Counted from the first letter of the stretch, positions 8,433-18,298 are shown. The stretch is DNA of 64,000 nt from an uncultured bacterium (GCA_937924755.1 CALEVZ010000014.1:84333-148332); one strand, 5' to 3'. Made by a program: numbers and translations. Notes: generated by a model not told the origin, from the letters alone.

Positions 8433-9499
8433 CCCTGCGTCGGCCAGGAACCTGGCTGGCGGCGTTTCTCGTGATCGCCGCCCTGGGGCTTTCGGCGCGG
8501 TTGTTTCACCTCGTCTCCTCCCGCGGCGTTCCCCGGCAGGGAGACGCTCGTGCCGTCGCAAGCTATGGGTTCGACCTGATTTTTCTTGCCCTGCCGCACG
8601 GCGAGTTGATGGCCGCCGGTATGCCCCGGGACGGCGCCCAGGCGCTGACGTCACCGCCGGCCTGGAGTGCCGAGCGCATGGACGCCCAGCGCCAGCATCG
8701 TCGCGCCCCCCGACTGGTGCCCTCCGACCTGGTGATCGGGGTGGTGCGGGGGGGACAGCCGCGGGCCTACCCGCTGCGCTTTTTGGTGTGGCACGAGGTG
8801 GTCAACGACGAGATCGCCGGCGAGCCGGTGCTCGTCGTGCACCACGCCCTTTCCGGTCTGTCGGCGGTATTTGCGCGCCGGCTGGCGGACGGCAGCACCC
8901 CCATCTTTGGCGTCTCCGGACTGGTGTGGAACTCCGGTCCTCTCCTGTACGACCGTATCCCGGCGGAAGAGAGTTTGTGGAGCCCCTTCCTGGCGCGCGC
9001 CGTCGCCGGCTCGGCCGCGCGGCAAGGGATGAGGCTGGAGCTGCTCCCCTCGCAGCTCGCCACCTGGCGCGAGTGGCGCACCCTTCACCCGGACACCACC
9101 GTGCTCGCCCCCGATCCGGCGCTGTCCCGCGAGTACCGCCGGGAGCCCTTCGGCAGCTACTTGGGCTCCGATCTGCTGCGCTTTCCCGCCAAGCCGGCCT
9201 GGCCCCATGAGGCCGTCCCTCGCAAGACCCTCACCCTCGTCGTGCCGCTGGCCTCGGGAAGGTTCCTGGCGGTCACCCACCCTGCTGCCACGGCCCTCGC
9301 CAGTCCAGGCGCGACGACGGCGCTCATCCCCACCGACCCCCCCATCAACGTGCGCCTGACCTCCCGCCCGCCGACCCTCGCCCTTGCCGGTGGGGATCAA
9401 CCTCCTCCGTCACTCACCGCCTTTGCCTTCGCCTGGTACGCCGCCCACCCGACAGACACCGCCTGGGTGTTACCCGACCACGTCGCTCCCGCTTTCTGA
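8429..9499 (+). CDS. DUF3179 domain protein
   Basis: 356 residues from GTG 8429, overlapping the ctaB stop, so the two are probably co-translated. A single N-terminal anchor (FLVIAALGLSARLFHLV) precedes the DUF3179 core: VIGVVRGGQPRAYPLRFLVW, HEVVNDEIAGEPVLVVHHAL, FGVSGLVWNSGPLLYDR and SLWSPFLARAVAG. The family is exported or membrane-anchored with unknown biochemical role. Linkage to a heme O synthase hints at the respiratory chain, but that is only context. Convergent with arcA ten bases downstream. Confidence 0.85.
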   Translation: MTLRRPGTWLAAFLVIAALGLSARLFHLVSSRGVPRQGDARAVASYGFDLIFLALPHGELMAAGMPRDGAQALTSPPAWSAERMDAQRQHRRAPRLVPSDLVIGVVRGGQPRAYPLRFLVWHEVVNDEIAGEPVLVVHHALSGLSAVFARRLADGSTPIFGVSGLVWNSGPLLYDRIPAEESLWSPFLARAVAGSAARQGMRLELLPSQLATWREWRTLHPDTTVLAPDPALSREYRREPFGSYLGSDLLRFPAKPAWPHEAVPRKTLTLVVPLASGRFLAVTHPAATALASPGATTALIPTDPPINVRLTSRPPTLALAGGDQPPPSLTAFAFAWYAAHPTDTAWVLPDHVAPAF

Positions 9500-9509
9500 C
9501 AACGCTCCG

Positions 9510-10835
9510 CTAGCCCAGCGGGTCCCGCTCGATGGGCATGGTCATGCACCGGGGACCGCCGCGGGCCCGGGAGAGTTCGTTGGAGGCGATGGTCACCACG
9601 GTCTTGCGGCTGCCGTCCAGGCCAAGCTTGATCTTTCCCGAGATCACCTCGTCGTCGCTGACCACCTGGTAGCCATGCCGGTTGAGCTCCTCCAAAGTGC
9701 GCTCGTTGCGTTCATACAGGCAAATCACCCCGGGTGCCAGGCAAAAAGCGTTGGCGCCGTCGGTCCACTGCTCGCGCGTCTGGGCGATGCGGTCGCCATG
9801 CCCGCCGCAGAAGATCGGCTCCAGATCCAGCCCCTCGTCGAGCAGGGCGTCCAGGAGCGAGTGCTTGAACTCGGTGCGGATCGAGCGACCGCGGAGATCC
9901 TTTTTCACCACCGGCAGCAACTCCAGCAACGAAGGGATGAACATCGGCGGGTAGACCAGCGCCTCGTGGGGGGAGATCTGGGTGAAGACCGTGTCCAAGT
10001 GCATTGCCGAGCGGCGCCGGGGCATTAGCACCAGAAGCACGGTTTCCACGCCGCTGCCGCGGCGCAGCCACTCGGCCAGGATCTCCACCGCCACCTGGCT
10101 GGTGCGCTCGCTGCACCCGACCACCACCAGGTCGCAGCGCAGCACCAGCACGTCTCCGCCCTCCAGGGTGGCCAAGTGCGGGCGGTCGGCGAAGGTGGGG
10201 TCGCCCAACTCGTCGAACCACACGTGCTCGTCGGTGACGCTCAGGCGAGGGTTGTGCAGGAAGGTGGTGCGGGCCACCAGCGGCTCCCGCTGCCGCGCCC
10301 GGGTTGCCATGGACGAGACGATCACCCCGTGGTTGACCACCGCGCCGGGGTCTCGCATGAACAGCAGGTTGGGCGTGGGTGGGAGGCGATACACGATGTC
10401 CGCCGCCGGGTACCGGGCGAAGTGCTCCGGTGAATGCAACAGCCCCCCGATGACTGCCGCCGCCAACTCTCCCGCCGCCAGCGTCCGCAGGTGATCGGCG
10501 ACATCCTCCTCCAGCCGCTCCAGTCGCGCCAGCTCGTCCACGAAGCGGCGCCGCACCTCGCCGTCGCCTAGGGCCTCGGCGAACAGATCTTGCATGTCGA
10601 GTACTTCATCGGCAACGGCGGCGAGGACGGCGCGAAAGCGGTCGTGCTCCTGACGGGCGCGCCGCCCGTAGAGGATATCGTCAAACAGGTGGTCGTGCAT
10701 GAGCGTCGGACTCATGACGTCCACCTCGGGCCCCGGTCGGTGCACCACCACCCGCCGCAGGCGCCCGATCTCCGAACTCACCGCCAGCCGCAGTCGTGGC
10801 GCCCCCTCACCGTCTCCCCTTTCTTGCGAGTACAC
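9510..10835 (-). CDS. arcA: Arginine deiminase
   Basis: About 441 residues from GTG 10835, chosen for GAGGGGGC upstream; a later GTG before SSEIGRLRRVVVHRPGPE would give the usual ~415 residues. Catalytic features are visible: RDPGAVVNHGVI, the EGGDVLVL turn, the His/Asp region CGGHGDR and the nucleophile Cys in ARGGPRCMTMP near the C-terminus. It hydrolyses arginine to citrulline plus ammonia. No ornithine carbamoyltransferase or carbamate kinase is adjacent, so it may serve catabolism, ammonia production or acid resistance rather than a complete ADI operon. Confidence 0.9.
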   Translation of the reverse strand: MYSQERGDGEGAPRLRLAVSSEIGRLRRVVVHRPGPEVDVMSPTLMHDHLFDDILYGRRARQEHDRFRAVLAAVADEVLDMQDLFAEALGDGEVRRRFVDELARLERLEEDVADHLRTLAAGELAAAVIGGLLHSPEHFARYPAADIVYRLPPTPNLLFMRDPGAVVNHGVIVSSMATRARQREPLVARTTFLHNPRLSVTDEHVWFDELGDPTFADRPHLATLEGGDVLVLRCDLVVVGCSERTSQVAVEILAEWLRRGSGVETVLLVLMPRRRSAMHLDTVFTQISPHEALVYPPMFIPSLLELLPVVKKDLRGRSIRTEFKHSLLDALLDEGLDLEPIFCGGHGDRIAQTREQWTDGANAFCLAPGVICLYERNERTLEELNRHGYQVVSDDEVISGKIKLGLDGSRKTVVTIASNELSRARGGPRCMTMPIERDPLG

Positions 10836-10960
10836 TTTGCCCCCTCTTGCCACGGCCAGAGTGCCAACGATCGGGATTTTAGCTGCCCCCAAGCCGCCGG
10901 GCGAGCCGCCCCGCAGCCCAATTACCTGAAAACGCCCCTCGCCGCCCCCGGCCACCGGTC

Positions 10961-11572
10961 TCAGGCGGGGTGCAGGACCCTGTGCTCGGCTCTCGCCTCG
11001 GCGACGATGCGCAGACCCCCGCGCAACACCACGGCCGCGATGATCACCCCGATGACCAGGTCCGGATAGCGGCTGCCCGAGAGCCACACCAGACCGCCGG
11101 CGATGACCACGCCCACATTGGCGATGACGTCGTTGGTGGAAAAGATCACCGACGCCCGCATGTGCACACCGCCGTCGCGGTGCCGCAAGATGAGCGCCAG
11201 GCAGATGGAGTTGGCGATGAGAGCGACGACCCCGACCCCCATCATCAGGGAGCTGATCGGTTCGCTGCCCCACACCCAGCGCCGCACCACGTCGACCATC
11301 ACCAGGCCGGCCAGGGCCATTTGCACCACCCCGCTCGCCAGGGCGGCCCGGGCCTTCAAGCGGGCGCTGGAGCCCACGGCGGCGAAACTGATGGCGTACA
11401 CCGAGGCGTCCGCCAGCATGTCCAGCGAATCGGCGATCAGTCCGGTGGACTCGGCCAGCAGTCCGGTAATCAGCTCGGCGACGAACATGAACGCATTGAT
11501 GCCGAGAACGATCGCCAGAGTGCGCCGCTGCTCGGCATCCCTCGCCTCGATGTCACATCCGCACCCGGTCAT
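10961..11572 (-). CDS. Cation diffusion facilitator, short form
   Basis: 203 residues. Begins MTGCGCDIEARDAEQRRTL, a Cys-rich N-terminus, then six membrane helices. The CDF metal-binding residues appear as DSLDM in helix 2 and a second acidic site FSTNDV in helix 5, where most Zn transporters have HxxxD; the first partner His is not obvious. The usual cytoplasmic C-terminal dimerisation domain is absent and the frame ends after helix 6. It would exchange divalent cations (Zn, Co, Cd or Fe) for protons. It lies 39 bases downstream of the RND gene in the same direction and probably belongs to that operon. Confidence 0.85.
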   Translation of the reverse strand: MTGCGCDIEARDAEQRRTLAIVLGINAFMFVAELITGLLAESTGLIADSLDMLADASVYAISFAAVGSSARLKARAALASGVVQMALAGLVMVDVVRRWVWGSEPISSLMMGVGVVALIANSICLALILRHRDGGVHMRASVIFSTNDVIANVGVVIAGGLVWLSGSRYPDLVIGVIIAAVVLRGGLRIVAEARAEHRVLHPA

Positions 11573-11611
11573 TTCCCCCCGCGCCCTCTCGTAACACCGG
11601 ACCGGTCGTCG

Positions 11612-14600
11612 TCAATCCCGTCCCTCCTGCGCGGCACCCCGGGGCCGGCCGGGCAGCAGCCGGTAGGCGCAGGGCAGAAACACCAGGGTCATGAAGACGC
11701 TGAAGACGAGACCGCCGATCACCGCCACCGCCATCGGCACCAGCATGTCGCCGCCCTCACCGATGCCCAGCGCCAGGGGAATGAGCCCGAGCACACTCGT
11801 GGTCAGCGTCATGAGGATCGGTCGCAGGCGAACCGTCGACGCCTCGACGATGGCTTCGGCCAGCGGCCGACCTCTCTCCCGCAACTCGTTGATGAACTCG
11901 AGCAGGACCACACCGTGGTTGACCTCGTTGCCGGCCAGAATGATCACCCCGATCAGCACGGTCACCCCGATGGGGAAGCCGGTGAGGAACAACGCCACGA
12001 CGATGCCGATGAGCGACAGCGGCACGCGGATCATGATCAGGAACGGCTGCACGAACGACTCGAACTGGATCGCCAGCACCACGTACGCGAAAAACAGCGC
12101 GAAGGCCAGCACGAGCCCGAGGCTCCTGCGGTTTTCCGCCATCATCCGGGCCTGGCCGCCAAAGGCAATCTCGACCCCCGGCGGCGACGCCACTCGCGCC
12201 ACCGCCGCCGCGGCGTGGGCGGTGGCGGTGCCGACACTGACACCCTCCGAGTCCGCCCGGATGATCACCTGCTTGGCCTGGTCCTCACGGATGATTTCCA
12301 CGGGACCCACTGCCCGTCTGACCTCGGCCACTTCCCGCAGGGTGATGGGCGTCCCCTTGCGATCCGCGATCACTAGCCGCTCGAGATCATCCTTGCCGGT
12401 GATGGCGACCTCCGGAACCATGACGCGCAGGGGGTAGTACTCGCTGCCCTCACGGTAGGCGGTGGCCACCTCCCCCCGCACCAGGTGGCGCAAGGTCAAG
12501 GCAATCTCGGCAACCGAGATACCCAGCGCCGAGGCGCGATCACGATCGATGAAGATGCGGTACTCGGGCTTCGAGATCTCCATCGACACATTGACGTTGG
12601 TCAGCCCCTCGGTACCGCGCAACACCTCGGCCAGTTCGCGGGCGAAGGGGAAAACCACCGCCAAATCGTCGCCCCTCACCTTGACCTCGATTTCCTGCGT
12701 ACCCACCTGCCGGATACCCTTCACCTTCATCTGCATGACGTTGATGCGCCCACCAGGGGCGGACACCTGGCGCACCAGAGGCGCGATCTTCCTGACGAAC
12801 GCTGCCGTCGACGTGCGGCGCTGGGATTTGGGCACGAGCTGGATGTCCACCTCCCCCTCGTAGGGGATTTCCAGGGTCGCGAGCCCCCACACCCGCCCCC
12901 CGGCCAGGGAAAAGACGCTCTGGACCTCCGGCATCCCCTCCAGCTGAGCCTCGATCTCCGCCAGGATGCGGTCGAGTTCGGCGACCGCCGTGCCGGCCGG
13001 CATCAGCACCTTGACCATCACGCGTCCGTCGTCCAGCTTCGGCAAGAACTCCGAACCCACCTTGCCGAGCAGTCCGAGGCTGGCGGCAAACAGAGCCACG
13101 GCCAACGCCACGACCCACCCGGAGACGCCGAGAAGCCGCCTCAGCTGCTGGCCGTACCAGCCGGCAAGGCGTTCCACCCCCCGCTCCACGAAGGTGGCCC
13201 TGTCCGCCCGTACCTCCCCGATCTTGAGCCACTGCGCCAAGGCCGGGGTGAGGGTGAGGGCCACCAGCAGCGACAGGGCCAGAATACCGGCAACCACCAG
13301 GATCAGTTCCCGAAACAGCAGCGAGGCGAGCCCCGGGATCATGAGAAAGGGCAGGAACAGCGACATGAACGTCAGGGTGGCGGCAAGAATCGCCGTGGCC
13401 ACCTGTTCGGCGCCGGCCAGCGCCGCCCGTGCCCCCTCCCCCCGCGTCCCCAGACGGGTGATGTTTTCGATGACGACCACCGAGTTGTCGATCACCACGC
13501 CCATGGCCACGACCAGCCCGCCCAGGGAAAAGATGTTGAGCGAGAAGCCGGCGATGCGCATGAGGAAGAAGTTGGCGACGGCCGCGAGGGGTAAGGCGAC
13601 GAGCATCACGGCCACCTGTCGGAGGCGGCCGAGAAAGAGGTAGACGACGAGAATGACGAGTACGGCCGCAATGAGCGCCGCGTCGCGCACACTGGCGATG
13701 GCCGCCTCGATGTAGTCCGCCTGGTTCTCGACAATTCCGAACGCAATGTCCGGCGGCACCAGGTCGCGCAGCTCGGCCAGACGCCGGGCGACGGCCTTGG
13801 ACACGGCGACGGTGTTGGCGTCGGCTTGCTTGAGGACGGCCAGCTTCACGCACGGCGCGCCGTTGAAACGGGTGACGATGCGCACCTCCTCGTGGCTGTC
13901 CTCGACGGTGGCGACATCGCGCAGGTACACCAGACGCCCGTCGGGGCGGTGCGCCACCACGACGTTGCGGATCTCCTCGAGACTTTCGAACTCCCCCATG
14001 GTGCGGGCGATGATCTCGCGGGCCTCCACCGTGATCCGCCCGGCGAAGGTCTCCAGGTTGGCGAGTTCCAGAGCCTTGCCCACCGCCGCCGGCGTGAGGC
14101 CGACGCCCCGCAGGCGTACCGGGTCGAGATGAACCCGAATTTCCCGCTTGAGGCCGCCGACGATCTCGACGCCCGCCGTCCCCTCCACGGTCACCAGCCG
14201 GTCCTGCAGCCAGTTGTCCGCCCATTCGCGCAGCCAGGTGAGGGTGCGCTCGGGCGACGAAAGGGTCAATTCCATCACCGGCAGTTGCGACGGGTCCGCC
14301 TTGAAGACGATCGGCGGGTCCATGTCGCGGGGCAGTTGCCGGGCCACGCGACCGTAGGCCGCCATCACGTCCTGAAAGGCGACGTCGACGTTGGTGCCGT
14401 AGCGGAAGTTGATGAGAAGAGTGTACATCCCTTCCGTGATGGTGGACTCCAGGTAGTCCAGGTTGTCCACCGTGGCCATCACCCGTTCGAGGGGGTCGGC
14501 CACGTTGGTGTCGATTTCCTCCGGTGTGGCACCTCGCCAGTACGCGTGAATCTTGACCATGGGATAGGTGATTTCCGGCAGGTAATCCACCGGCAGAGTG

Positions 14601-14689
14601 AAAAGGCCGTACAGGCCGACGACCAGAACCGCCACCGACAGCACGGTGACCGCCACCGGGCGGGCGAGCGCGAGCCGGGTGATGCGCAT
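11612..14689 (-). CDS. RND-family efflux transporter, inner-membrane subunit
   Basis: 1025 residues, full length. First helix plus YPMVKIHAYWRGATPEEIDT and the porter domain are typical. Helix 4 reads GVVIDNSVVVIENITR, so the proton-relay Asp equivalent to AcrB Asp407 is kept and the following Asp is Asn, as in many acidobacterial and deltaproteobacterial pumps. The C-terminal half has the internal repeat with LIGVIILAGNEVNHGVVLLE. Substrate is unknown; the neighbouring CDF gene suggests metals, but the sequence is not CzcA/CusA-like enough to decide. Its start shares bases with the adaptor stop (TAATG), so translation is coupled. Confidence 0.93.
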   Translation of the reverse strand: MRITRLALARPVAVTVLSVAVLVVGLYGLFTLPVDYLPEITYPMVKIHAYWRGATPEEIDTNVADPLERVMATVDNLDYLESTITEGMYTLLINFRYGTNVDVAFQDVMAAYGRVARQLPRDMDPPIVFKADPSQLPVMELTLSSPERTLTWLREWADNWLQDRLVTVEGTAGVEIVGGLKREIRVHLDPVRLRGVGLTPAAVGKALELANLETFAGRITVEAREIIARTMGEFESLEEIRNVVVAHRPDGRLVYLRDVATVEDSHEEVRIVTRFNGAPCVKLAVLKQADANTVAVSKAVARRLAELRDLVPPDIAFGIVENQADYIEAAIASVRDAALIAAVLVILVVYLFLGRLRQVAVMLVALPLAAVANFFLMRIAGFSLNIFSLGGLVVAMGVVIDNSVVVIENITRLGTRGEGARAALAGAEQVATAILAATLTFMSLFLPFLMIPGLASLLFRELILVVAGILALSLLVALTLTPALAQWLKIGEVRADRATFVERGVERLAGWYGQQLRRLLGVSGWVVALAVALFAASLGLLGKVGSEFLPKLDDGRVMVKVLMPAGTAVAELDRILAEIEAQLEGMPEVQSVFSLAGGRVWGLATLEIPYEGEVDIQLVPKSQRRTSTAAFVRKIAPLVRQVSAPGGRINVMQMKVKGIRQVGTQEIEVKVRGDDLAVVFPFARELAEVLRGTEGLTNVNVSMEISKPEYRIFIDRDRASALGISVAEIALTLRHLVRGEVATAYREGSEYYPLRVMVPEVAITGKDDLERLVIADRKGTPITLREVAEVRRAVGPVEIIREDQAKQVIIRADSEGVSVGTATAHAAAAVARVASPPGVEIAFGGQARMMAENRRSLGLVLAFALFFAYVVLAIQFESFVQPFLIMIRVPLSLIGIVVALFLTGFPIGVTVLIGVIILAGNEVNHGVVLLEFINELRERGRPLAEAIVEASTVRLRPILMTLTTSVLGLIPLALGIGEGGDMLVPMAVAVIGGLVFSVFMTLVFLPCAYRLLPGRPRGAAQEGRD

Positions 14690-15849
14690 TACTTTTGCCC
14701 TCCCGTACCGGCCGTCGGCGGGGCGGGAGAATCACCCCGCCCCCCGGAATCCATCGGGCCGTGCGCCTGCCGCGTCCCCGCCCCCTTCACCTTGACCGCG
14801 GCGCCGTCTTTGAGCCGCTCCTGCCCCTGGACCACCACGAGGTCACCCTCGCTGACCCCCTCGCGGATCTCGATCCAGCCCTCCCCCTCGATCCCGGTGA
14901 CCACCCGGCGCTGCACAGCGGTGTCCCGCTCGACCAAAAACACCGCCGCGCTGCCGTCGGGACGAACCAGCAGCGCCTCCCCCGGCACCGCAACGACTCC
15001 GCTGCGGCGATCGAGGGTTAAGGTGACACGCACCAGCATTCCCGGCAGAAAGCCGGAAACACTGGCCACCGGCTCCACCTCCACCGCGGCGGTGCGCGTC
15101 GCCGGGTCGACCTGCGGGCGGATACGAGCGATGCGCGCTTCTACCCCCTCCTTCGCGTTGCTGCCCAAGCTGACGCGCGCCGCGTCGCCCACCTTCACGC
15201 GGGCCAGATCGGTGTCGGCCACCTGGATGAGGGCGTAGGCTTTTCTAGAAGCGACGGACAGCAACGCCGCGCCGCTCTTGACCACGTCCCCCAGCTCCAC
15301 GTACCGCTCGAGAACGTAGCCGTCGAAGGGAGCCCGCACTTCGGTGTCGGCCAGCTGAGCGGCCAGGCCCGCGATCCGCGCCGCGGCCCTGGCCGTCGCC
15401 GCCTCGAGCCGGCGCACCGTGGTCTGCGACTGCTCCAGGCGTTCCCTGCCGATGCCCTGCCGCTCGAAGAGGACCCGGTCACGTTCCAGAACCCGCTGTG
15501 CCTCCTCGAGATCGACCAGGACGGCCTGCTGCTCGGCGCGCGCCTCGTCGAGGGCCGCCTGCAAACGCGAGGGGTCGATGCGCACGAGTACGTCGCCGCG
15601 CCGCACGGCGTCGCCCTCGCGCGCCGCCAGCGACTCCACCTCGCCGTCCACCTGGGCGACCAGCCGGGCTCTCTGCTCCGGTTCCACGGTACCCGTGAGG
15701 GTCACTCCCGATCTGACCTCGCGCCGTACCGCGGGCTTCACCGCCACGACGGCCGGAGGCTTTGGGGGCGCCGCCGCCTGTTCCCCACACGAACCCGCGC
15801 TCAAGACCGCCAGGGAGACCGTGACCAGTGTCGCGAGCTTTTCTCTCAT
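14689..15849 (-). CDS. RND efflux periplasmic adaptor
   Basis: 386 residues. An N-terminal signal (LATLVTVSLAVLSAGSCG) ends in a possible lipobox Cys at residue 22. It is followed by barrel and lipoyl halves (VAQVDGEVESLAAREGDAVR and VRAPFDGYVLERYVELGDVV) around a coiled-coil hairpin (about 100-160), and a C-terminal membrane-proximal domain ending EGDLVVVQGQERLKDGAAV. It links the RND pump to the TolC-like channel. It overlaps its upstream neighbour by ATGA (15846-15849) and the RND start by one base. Confidence 0.92.
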   Translation of the reverse strand: MREKLATLVTVSLAVLSAGSCGEQAAAPPKPPAVVAVKPAVRREVRSGVTLTGTVEPEQRARLVAQVDGEVESLAAREGDAVRRGDVLVRIDPSRLQAALDEARAEQQAVLVDLEEAQRVLERDRVLFERQGIGRERLEQSQTTVRRLEAATARAAARIAGLAAQLADTEVRAPFDGYVLERYVELGDVVKSGAALLSVASRKAYALIQVADTDLARVKVGDAARVSLGSNAKEGVEARIARIRPQVDPATRTAAVEVEPVASVSGFLPGMLVRVTLTLDRRSGVVAVPGEALLVRPDGSAAVFLVERDTAVQRRVVTGIEGEGWIEIREGVSEGDLVVVQGQERLKDGAAVKVKGAGTRQAHGPMDSGGRGDSPAPPTAGTGGQK

Positions 15850-17204
15850 CGTCTATCCTCTTTGCCGACGCCCACCAGCGTCGCAATGTCATGCCCTGTC
15901 GCGCGAGCCACGGCCACAGCGGCCAGGGCACGGTCGTGATTCGCCTGGATGACGGCCAACTCAGCCTGGATCATCGCCGCCTGGGCGTCGAGGACATCGT
16001 TGATGGTGCTCCGCCCCAACTCGTAGTTGGCCTGTTCGATGGCAAACGCGTCGCGCGCGTGCTGCAGCGCGCCGGAGGTGACCTCCTGGCGCTCGCCGGC
16101 CTCGGCGAAGGCGGCCAGTTCCCGGCGGACTTCCTCCGTGACGCGGAGTTCGACGGCGCGCAGGCTCTCCTCCGCCTCCACCACCTGGGCCTGCGCCTGT
16201 GCTACGCGCGCCGCCACCCCGCCACCGACCCACAGCGGCAACCTGAGATTGACCCCGCCGCTGGCCACGCCGACGCGGCCGGCCGGCAAGCCGCCGCCGG
16301 CGGACGGGACCACGGACCGGGCCGTGTAGCGCGCGTAGGCGTCCACCTCGGGCCAGCGCTCCGCCCCCGCCGCCGCCAACCGTGCCCGGGCTCGCTCGAC
16401 GGCGTGGCGCGCCGCCTCCACCTCGGGTCGTGCCGCCAGCGCCTGGCTCAGCAGCGACTCGTGATCGGCGGCGAGGGGAATCGGCGGGAAGGTGTCCTCC
16501 ACCTCGGGGATGGCGCGGTCGCGGCTGCGGCCGAGCAGAGAGGCCAGGTGGTGCCTGACGAGATCGCGGTCACGCCGCGCACGGGATAGGGTCTGCCGGA
16601 CTTCCGCCGCCCGGACTTCCACCTTGAGGCGGTCAAGCGGCGCAATCCGCCCGACGTCTTCCAGCGCCCGGGCAACCGCCAGTTGCCCATCCAGCGCCGC
16701 CAGCGAAGCCTCTACGGCGGCAATGGCGGCCCGCTGCCCCACCGCCGCAAGGTAGGTCGCCGCCACGCCCAAGGCGAGATCCTGACGCGTGGTTTTGACC
16801 GTTGCACGGGCAGCGGCCGCCGCAAAACCCTCGGCACGAATCCGAGCCGTCAGGCCCCCGCCCGCCCACAGCGGCATCGACGCCGCCAGGCTGGCCTCCG
16901 CGATGTCGTGGTCGTAGCGGATCACCTCCCCCGGGAAGGCGGGTTGGACGAGGCGCTGCGCCCGATCGGAGTAAAGGTAGCCCGCCGTCAGGTCGAAACG
17001 GGGCACGCGCCCGGCCGCGGCCGCTGCCGCGGCTGCCTCGCTCGCCGCCGCACGCGCCGCCGCCGCACGCAGCTCAGGGTTGGCCGCCAACGCCTCGCGC
17101 AGGCAGGCGGCCAGCGACAACGGCGCTTGCTCGGGCCGCGGCTGCGCCGCCGCCGGGCCGGAGACAGCCACTGCCAGCGCCAAGATTCCCAACTCCTTCA
17201 GCAT
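15846..17204 (-). CDS. TolC-family outer-membrane efflux protein
   Basis: 452 residues from ATG 17204 (AGAGGAAG upstream); an earlier in-frame ATG at 17294 would destroy the signal peptide. The signal MLKELGILALAVAVSGPAAA is followed by two repeats of the OEP fold, seen as SLAACLREALAANPELRAA and, in the second half, AAGAERWPEVDAYARY. Strongly Ala-rich long helices form the periplasmic tunnel. First gene of a coupled tripartite efflux operon (outer-membrane channel, adaptor, RND pump, then CDF). Confidence 0.92.
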   Translation of the reverse strand: MLKELGILALAVAVSGPAAAQPRPEQAPLSLAACLREALAANPELRAAAARAAASEAAAAAAAAGRVPRFDLTAGYLYSDRAQRLVQPAFPGEVIRYDHDIAEASLAASMPLWAGGGLTARIRAEGFAAAAARATVKTTRQDLALGVAATYLAAVGQRAAIAAVEASLAALDGQLAVARALEDVGRIAPLDRLKVEVRAAEVRQTLSRARRDRDLVRHHLASLLGRSRDRAIPEVEDTFPPIPLAADHESLLSQALAARPEVEAARHAVERARARLAAAGAERWPEVDAYARYTARSVVPSAGGGLPAGRVGVASGGVNLRLPLWVGGGVAARVAQAQAQVVEAEESLRAVELRVTEEVRRELAAFAEAGERQEVTSGALQHARDAFAIEQANYELGRSTINDVLDAQAAMIQAELAVIQANHDRALAAVAVARATGHDIATLVGVGKEDRR

Positions 17205-17383
17205 CGCACTCTTCCTCTCCCAAACTCGATCGCTTCCTGCAGCCGAGGAGGCGTCATATCCGTCAGGGCGCAACGCGGTCCAACGCTTTGTCATCGCAAG
17301 CCCCCTTTACGCCACGCCGGCAGCTGCCCGCAGGCGCACCGCCCAGCCGGAGGCCGGCCGGGTGTTCATCGACGCTGCGTCGC

Positions 17384-17719
17384 CTACGCCGACGGCTGCT
17401 GGGCAAGCCACGCCAGCGCCTCGGCGGCCGTGTCGTTGGCGGTGGCCGCCTTCATCAGCCGGGCGACGAGCACCGCCTCGACGATTTCGTCCCGCGTCGC
17501 GCCTGCCTTGTGGGCGAGCTTGGTCCACATGAGGGTGCAGGTGGACGACTGCAATGCCGCCGCCACACCGATGCCGATCAGGAGCTTCGTCTTCTCCGGC
17601 AAGGCGGCAAGCGCCGGGTTGGCCATCGTCGCCTGGCGGTGCTCCCTGTAGATCCTGGCCCCTTCGGGAGAAACCGCGGCCAGGATGTCCATGGGCGTCG
17701 GAGTTGCTCCTTGTGTCAT
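17384..17719 (-). CDS. Carboxymuconolactone decarboxylase / AhpD-like protein
   Basis: 111 residues from ATG 17719 with GGAGG six bases upstream. The CMD fold is recognisable: LPEKTKLLIGIGVAAALQSS, then CTLMWTKLAHKAGATRDEI and AVLVARLMKAATA. AhpD-type members use a CxxC pair with His; here only the single Cys in SSTCTLMW is present where CxxC would lie, so a classical disulfide reductase mechanism is doubtful. It sits at the tail of the arsenic-linked minus-strand region, among thioredoxins, which suggests a redox or detoxification role. Confidence 0.8.
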   Translation of the reverse strand: MTQGATPTPMDILAAVSPEGARIYREHRQATMANPALAALPEKTKLLIGIGVAAALQSSTCTLMWTKLAHKAGATRDEIVEAVLVARLMKAATANDTAAEALAWLAQQPSA

Positions 17720-17750
17720 GTTGAACCTCCTTCCAATCCGTCGGACACGG

Positions 17751-18005
17751 CTACAGCTCCCAGCCGAAGCACGGGATGCCCCCCTGGGTGGTGTTGAGCA
17801 GCCGGGTGTCGCGGTCGCACAGGTACTGGCCGCAGTTGCCGCCCGGGTGTCGGGCGAAGATCCCGGCGGGCGGCGCGACGTCGAGGTCGGGCCGCTCGGC
17901 CACTGCAAAGGTTTTTTGGTCGCGCCGAGCGGGCGCCCACCGGATGTCGGCGTCCGTCGTGGTGAAAAAGAGCACCAGCACAACCACAAGCACGTCAATG
18001 GACAC
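17751..18005 (-). CDS. Small exported or anchored hypothetical protein
   Basis: 84 residues from GTG 18005 (CGGAG upstream); a further GTG at 18053 would add an Arg-rich stretch (RNRRRARARAACGA) that could act as a positive anchor flank. One hydrophobic helix (VLVVVLVLFF) opens the protein. The remaining ~65 residues contain three Cys in NCGQYLCDRD and GGIPCFGW, compatible with disulfides or metal binding outside the cytoplasm. It is followed 31 bases later by the AhpD-like gene, so the two may share a transcript. No family recognised. Confidence 0.5.
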   Translation of the reverse strand: MSIDVLVVVLVLFFTTTDADIRWAPARRDQKTFAVAERPDLDVAPPAGIFARHPGGNCGQYLCDRDTRLLNTTQGGIPCFGWEL

Positions 18006-18298
18006 AAGCGCTCCGCATGCGGCGCGGGCCCGCGCCCTCCGCCTGTTCCGCACCCACCGCGCCGCCGTTGGCGGGACGCCGGGTGATGCCGCACACCGGC
18101 CCGCGCGCGGTCACCAGCGCGGCAGGCCCGACACCCGGCGTGAACACGCGAGGCCCCTTCTTTTGCAGTCTATCCCTCACCATGAGCCCACCCGCGCCGG
18201 TGAGGAAAAACCCTCGAGGGGCAGATTCCCCGCCCTGCCCCGCCGCCAGATCCGGTTCACACCCCGGCGGTGCAGCCGTGGCCGGGAAAGCCGGGCCG
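18006..18298. other. Intergenic stretch upstream of the small anchored protein
   Basis: 293 bases. A 62-residue minus-strand frame from ATG 18183 to a stop overlapping the next gene is open but has no recognisable motif and only a weak ribosome binding site. No promoter could be assigned with confidence. Confidence 0.35.

Noticed and set aside
12540..14735. 731-residue second minus-strand frame inside the RND gene
   Set aside because: Frame-shifted reading of the RND protein with no recognisable domain.
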